The position numbers and the translations under genes are program-made. A stretch of DNA of 8,079 nucleotides. It comes from Chloroflexota bacterium. Its GTDB lineage: Bacteria; Chloroflexota; Ktedonobacteria; Ktedonobacterales; Ktedonobacteraceae. Location: contig JAJZEJ010000343.1 in the NCBI GenBank assembly GCA_021828635.1, positions 1 through 8,079 on the forward strand, written 5' to 3'. The notes under the pieces are model-generated. The model did no database searches and was not told where the DNA came from. It saw nothing but the letters and a program-made list of their open reading frames with translations. Every line of letters starts with the position of its first letter. The first letter of the stretch is position 1. Below, piece after piece: positions 5,278 to 8,079 of the stretch.

Positions 5278-6153
5278 ATGACAGAAGCTACACAAGTATT
5301 GGCGAGTCGTAACAGGCTGGGTGAGGGACCGATCTGGAACAGCGAGGAGCAGAGACTCTATTGGGTTGATATTCTCGACGGCACCTTCCTGCGTTGGCGT
5401 CCTGGCTCTGATGCGCACGAGATACTTCATGTCGGCACACCGATTGGTGTCATGGCTTTTAGAGCCAGTGGTGGTCTGGTTATGGCAACAAAAAAAGGTT
5501 TTGCCACCTGGGATGAGCAAACGCAGCAATTAGAGGTGATTGCCAATCCCATTGCTGACAAAGAGCATATGCGCTTTAACGATGGCGCGGTCGATTGTGC
5601 CGGGCGTTTCTGGGCTGGCACGATGAGCATGAATAATGAACCGAACAAGGAAGGTGTGCTGTATCGGCTTGACCCCGATCACTCTGTGCATGTCATGGAG
5701 GTAGGGGTTGGTATAAGCAACGGCATCGGTTGGAGTCCCGATAACACAATCATGTACTTCACCGATTCTCCTCAGCGTGTCATCTATGCTTATGATTTCG
5801 ATGCCGCAACAGGTTCAATTACTAATCGCCGTATCTTCGCTCATCTGCAAGATAGCAACGCTGTACCGGATGGGCTGGCAGTCGATAGTGAGGGCTATAT
5901 CTGGAGTGCCTGTTGGGGTGGCGCGAAGATTAACCGTTATGCACCCAATGGACAGATTGAGCAGGTCGTCCAGGTACCCGCCTTGCGCACGACCAGTTGC
6001 GTTTTTGGTGGTTCCGAACTTAATGAACTCTACATCACCTCAGCCTGGAATGGTCTAGATGGGGAGACACTTGAACGTTATCCGTTCTCTGGCGATATCT
6101 TCAAACTCAGCACTGATGTCAAAGGGCTGGAGAAGTTTGCTTTTGCCGGATAA
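5278..6153 (+). CDS. SMP-30/gluconolactonase family sugar lactonase
   Basis: Metal-dependent six-bladed beta-propeller hydrolase opening an aldono-lactone (galactono- or glucono-lactone) to the free acid, upstream of the dehydratase step. From ATG 5278 it is 291 residues, normal for the SMP-30/LRE family. Metal-site residues are in place: E16 in LGEGPIW (14-20), N148 in GISNGIGWSPD (145-155) and D198 in VPDGLAVDSEG (196-206); the substrate-side pair R99/N101 lies in RFNDGAVDCAGRFWAGTM (99-116). No signal peptide is visible, so it is likely cytosolic. It follows the aldolase gene by 74 bases on the same strand and probably shares its transcript. The 3' end faces the Nudix gene across 20 bases with no visible terminator. 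Family members hydrolyse several lactones, so the galactono-lactone assignment rests on the neighbouring dgoD; which sugar is really used is open. Confidence 0.9.
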   Translation: MTEATQVLASRNRLGEGPIWNSEEQRLYWVDILDGTFLRWRPGSDAHEILHVGTPIGVMAFRASGGLVMATKKGFATWDEQTQQLEVIANPIADKEHMRFNDGAVDCAGRFWAGTMSMNNEPNKEGVLYRLDPDHSVHVMEVGVGISNGIGWSPDNTIMYFTDSPQRVIYAYDFDAATGSITNRRIFAHLQDSNAVPDGLAVDSEGYIWSACWGGAKINRYAPNGQIEQVVQVPALRTTSCVFGGSELNELYITSAWNGLDGETLERYPFSGDIFKLSTDVKGLEKFAFAG

Positions 6154-6173
6154 ATCGATTCTATAGGGCATCG

Positions 6174-6659
6174 TTAGCGGCGAGCGGTGTTGACCTCGCG
6201 CTGTTGTGCTTGCCAGGCATGATACTTGTCTAGCATACCAGCGTAGTAGTCGCCAGTGCGTGCGCGTAGCGTCTGCTCATCGAGCCAGAGTGGTTGTCCT
6301 TCTGCGGTGGAATGCAGTGAGCCGCCTACCACTTTGGCTTGATAGATAATGGTGATGGTACTCATATCATCGAAACGTTTTGTGATGCCTGGATAGACGT
6401 TGATCACATCTCCCACTTCCAGGAAAAAGCCTGTCTCTTCGTGTCCTTCACGCATCGCTGTCTGTACTGGATGCTCATGCCAGCGCGAGAATCCGCCTGG
6501 AAAAGCTAGATCGCCATCGGGCCGCTCCAGCATTAGGTACTGACCTTCCTGTTCCACTATGACGCATGCACATCCAAAGGGGGGTAAGTTTCCTCCTAGA
6601 AGTGTGTTTAGCAGATTGAAGCCAATACTGATGAGTCGTTTTGCTGTCTTATAGCGCAT
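6174..6659 (-). CDS. Nudix hydrolase
   Basis: Hydrolyses a nucleoside diphosphate linked to another moiety; the substrate is unknown. The 161-residue protein carries a full Nudix box from G56 to F78: G-x5-E62-x7-R70-E71-x-x-E74-E75-x-G77-F78, where the REGHEETG helix supplies the Mg2+-binding glutamates. It is preceded by LAFPGGF (51-57), a typical Nudix lead-in. The first 28 residues (including RLISIGFNLLNTLLGG, 8-23) form an amphipathic or hydrophobic helix ahead of the fold, which might contact the membrane; it is not a clear signal peptide. ATG at 6659 follows AGGA (6667-6670) at seven bases, and a perfect TATAAT lies at 6723-6728. It converges on the lactonase and lies downstream of the permease terminator, so it appears to be its own transcription unit with no obvious link to the aldonate pathway. 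Confidence 0.9.
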   Translation of the reverse strand: MRYKTAKRLISIGFNLLNTLLGGNLPPFGCACVIVEQEGQYLMLERPDGDLAFPGGFSRWHEHPVQTAMREGHEETGFFLEVGDVINVYPGITKRFDDMSTITIIYQAKVVGGSLHSTAEGQPLWLDEQTLRARTGDYYAGMLDKYHAWQAQQREVNTARR

Positions 6660-6776
6660 ATCTTTATCCTGCCCGTTCCCTTTTCAAGATGTTTCCTTGT
6701 TTATCAATGTGTGCATATTTTCATTATAGAGAGGCAAGCAAAGACGGCCTGTTAAAAGTGAGAAAATGTTAATCGC
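6660..6776 (-). promoter_or_regulatory. Upstream region and -10 of the Nudix gene
   Basis: AT-rich non-coding stretch. On the minus strand a perfect TATAAT (6723-6728) would start transcription near 6716, giving a leader of about 55 bases; AGGA at 6667-6670 is the SD. No convincing -35 lies 16-18 bases upstream of the -10. I see no operator-like palindrome here. Confidence 0.45.
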
Positions 6777-6815
6777 AAAAAAACAGGACATTGCCTTATG
6801 CACAACGTCCTGTTT
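6777..6815 (-). terminator. Intrinsic terminator of the sugar permease gene
   Basis: On the minus strand a hairpin is followed by seven T (6783 down to 6777). The stem is 9 perfect pairs (6781-6789 with 6807-6815, core ACAGGAC/GTCCTGT), extended past one A/C mismatch by TTG/CAA (6791-6793 with 6803-6805), with a 9-base loop. It begins 15 bases after the permease stop codon, so it ends the transport operon and insulates the Nudix gene. The permease is therefore the last gene of its unit. Confidence 0.88.
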
Positions 6816-6830
6816 GTGTGTTGAGGTTAA

Positions 6831-8079
6831 TTAGCGACCACTGCGGGCTTGGGCGCGACGGATGAAGGCGTCGGCCATGACGGCCAACACAAGTACAACG
6901 CCCTCGACGATCAGTTGCACGGCGGCTGGTTGGTTCAGCAATGCTAGACCGTTTTCCAGGCTTGTGAGGATCAGTGCGGCGAGAATTACGGACCAGACTG
7001 AGCCACGACCACCGAAGAGGCTGACACCACCAATAACGGCGGCGGCAATCGCATCAAGGAGCAGGTTGGGCGAGATGGCGCTGGATACGGCATTACTGCG
7101 TGATGCATCAACAATACCCCCGACAGCGGCAAGTGCCGAACAAAGTGTGAAGACCGCGATGCGAATGGCGGTGACGCTGATACCGGCGCGACGGGCCGCT
7201 TCGGCGTTGCCACCAACGGCGTAGACATGGCGTCCGAAGGTGGTTTTAGTCAAGATGAGCCAGAAGATCAGCATGAGACCGACCAGGATGGCACCGGAGT
7301 TTGGCACGCCGAGATAGGTGCCTGGGTTAGGGCCAGGAGCGTTTTCCAGCAAAGCTACTACACCTTCGACGACGATGCTAACGATAACGAGTCGCCAGAT
7401 GAGTTGCCACAGCGATGACCGGCGTAGCCCTGCTCTACCACGTTGTATATAGTCAAAGATGGTAACGATGACATACACAATTAGCACGACAGTTGGAATG
7501 CCGATACCGAGTACATCGGGTAGATAATTGCTGGCAACGGCCAGAATAGCCGGGTCAATCAACGGTAACGATGCCTGATTATTTAGTAGTTGTTGAATCA
7601 GACCAGCGTAGGCGATAGAGGCAGCCAGCGTGACGATGAAGGATGGGATGCGAATGATAGCAATCAGCAGGCCATTGATACAACCGGCGGCGGCACCAGC
7701 CAGAATACCAATGACGATGGCTATTCCTGCGGGATAGCCCGCACGTGCCGAGAGAATGCCCATGACAATGGCTCCGAACGTGCCAACTGCCGCGATTGAA
7801 AGGTCAATCTCGCCTAGCAGCAAGACCAGTGTAGCTGCTACACCATCAATGCCGATGGTCGCGCTTTGCAAAACCAGATTCGAGAGGTTGCCGGGCGTGA
7901 GAAAAATGCCACCGGTTGTGACGGTAAAGAAGATACCGATGATGATTAAGGTAAACAGGACTGGAAGGAAGCCCAGGTCGTTACGCAAAAGTTGTCCAAA
8001 TGTCTGTCGGGGCAGATAGCTAGGAATCTCGACAGAGGCTGTTGCGGTCCCAGTAGGAGTTCCGATGGGGTCGGTTGGA
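6831..8079 (-). CDS. Sugar ABC transporter permease, XylH/RbsC type (5'-truncated by window edge)
   Basis: Inner-membrane permease of a monosaccharide ABC importer, working with an ATPase and a periplasmic-type binding protein not seen here. The frame stays open from the TTG at 7988 to the right edge; the upstream 30 codons (RQTFGQLL just before the TTG) read as a natural cytoplasmic tail, so the true start is off-window. At least eight hydrophobic segments follow. Diagnostic sequences are GEIDLS (about bases 7797-7814), IPSFIVTLAA (about 7617-7646), FGRHVYAVGGNAEAARRAGI (about 7179-7238, the RbsC/XylH/AraH-type loop) and DAIAAAVIGGVSLFGGRGSV (about 6996-7055). A basic cytoplasmic insertion (RGRAGLRR near 7419-7442) resembles XylH rather than the shorter RbsC. 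Xylose, galactose or other sugars are possible; the substrate is not readable. Last gene of its unit, ended by the terminator at 6777-6815. Confidence 0.92.
   Translation of the reverse strand, partial: PTDPIGTPTGTATASVEIPSYLPRQTFGQLLRNDLGFLPVLFTLIIIGIFFTVTTGGIFLTPGNLSNLVLQSATIGIDGVAATLVLLLGEIDLSIAAVGTFGAIVMGILSARAGYPAGIAIVIGILAGAAAGCINGLLIAIIRIPSFIVTLAASIAYAGLIQQLLNNQASLPLIDPAILAVASNYLPDVLGIGIPTVVLIVYVIVTIFDYIQRGRAGLRRSSLWQLIWRLVIVSIVVEGVVALLENAPGPNPGTYLGVPNSGAILVGLMLIFWLILTKTTFGRHVYAVGGNAEAARRAGISVTAIRIAVFTLCSALAAVGGIVDASRSNAVSSAISPNLLLDAIAAAVIGGVSLFGGRGSVWSVILAALILTSLENGLALLNQPAAVQLIVEGVVLVLAVMADAFIRRAQARSGR

Noticed and set aside
7986..7988. TTG as start of the sugar permease
   Set aside because: The frame continues open to the window edge with a plausible cytoplasmic tail, so the gene is better called 5'-truncated.
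1071..8019. Antisense and out-of-frame ORFs of 60-145 codons across the window
   Set aside because: All lie inside well-supported genes in other frames, lack SD motifs and family features, and show low-complexity or basic composition typical of shadow frames.
1..8079. Defence system, mobile element, CRISPR array, tRNA or rRNA
   Set aside because: No transposase, integrase, direct-repeat array, nuclease or toxin-like gene, or structural RNA was recognised; the window is ordinary metabolic chromosome.

Overview
This window looks like a chromosomal carbohydrate-catabolism locus from a free-living bacterium. Base composition is intermediate, gene spacing is tight, and Shine-Dalgarno motifs are recognisable before most genes. 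The gene mix (PucR/CdaR-type regulator, long two-domain Sua5-type tsaC, PfkB-type KDG kinase, DgoD, XylH-type permease) would fit a Chloroflexota/Ktedonobacteria-like heterotroph. That assignment is an impression from gene style, not a proven placement. I see no rRNA, tRNA, CRISPR array, insertion sequence or phage gene.

Layout. (1) Bases 1-1035, + strand: the 3' part of a PucR/CdaR-family transcriptional regulator, cut by the left edge. (2) Bases 1030-4319, - strand: a three-gene unit transcribed dgoD (galactonate dehydratase), kdgK (KDG kinase), tsaC (tRNA t6A threonylcarbamoyl-AMP synthase), with gaps of about 30 bases. tsaC overlaps the regulator tail-to-tail by six bases. (3) Bases 4320-4564: a divergent control region with a perfect extended -10 for dgoD, a strong REP-like hairpin, a perfect 13-base palindrome and a possible 8-codon leader ORF. 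(4) Bases 4565-6153, + strand: a KDPG/KDPGal aldolase followed by an SMP-30-type sugar lactonase. (5) Bases 6174-6659, - strand: a Nudix hydrolase converging on the lactonase. (6) Bases 6660-6830: a non-coding gap with a -10 for the Nudix gene and a clear intrinsic terminator for the permease. (7) Bases 6831-8079, - strand: a XylH/RbsC-type sugar ABC permease whose start lies beyond the right edge.

How the genes fit together. The divergent block encodes a near-complete aldonate route: aldonolactone to aldonate (SMP-30 lactonase), to 2-keto-3-deoxy-aldonate (DgoD), to the 6-phosphate (KdgK), to pyruvate plus glyceraldehyde-3-phosphate (aldolase). This is the De Ley-Doudoroff galactonate pathway, or its gluconate/KDG counterpart. 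The sugar dehydrogenase that would make the lactone is not in the window. The permease may belong to the uptake system, but it has its own terminator and is separated by the Nudix gene. tsaC is a housekeeping translation gene at the tail of the catabolic unit. The most notable points are the mixed origin of the pathway enzymes (DgoD-type dehydratase with a PfkB kinase and a KDPG-type Thr in the aldolase), the tsaC placement, and the richly structured divergent control region. I found nothing that amounts to an undescribed system.
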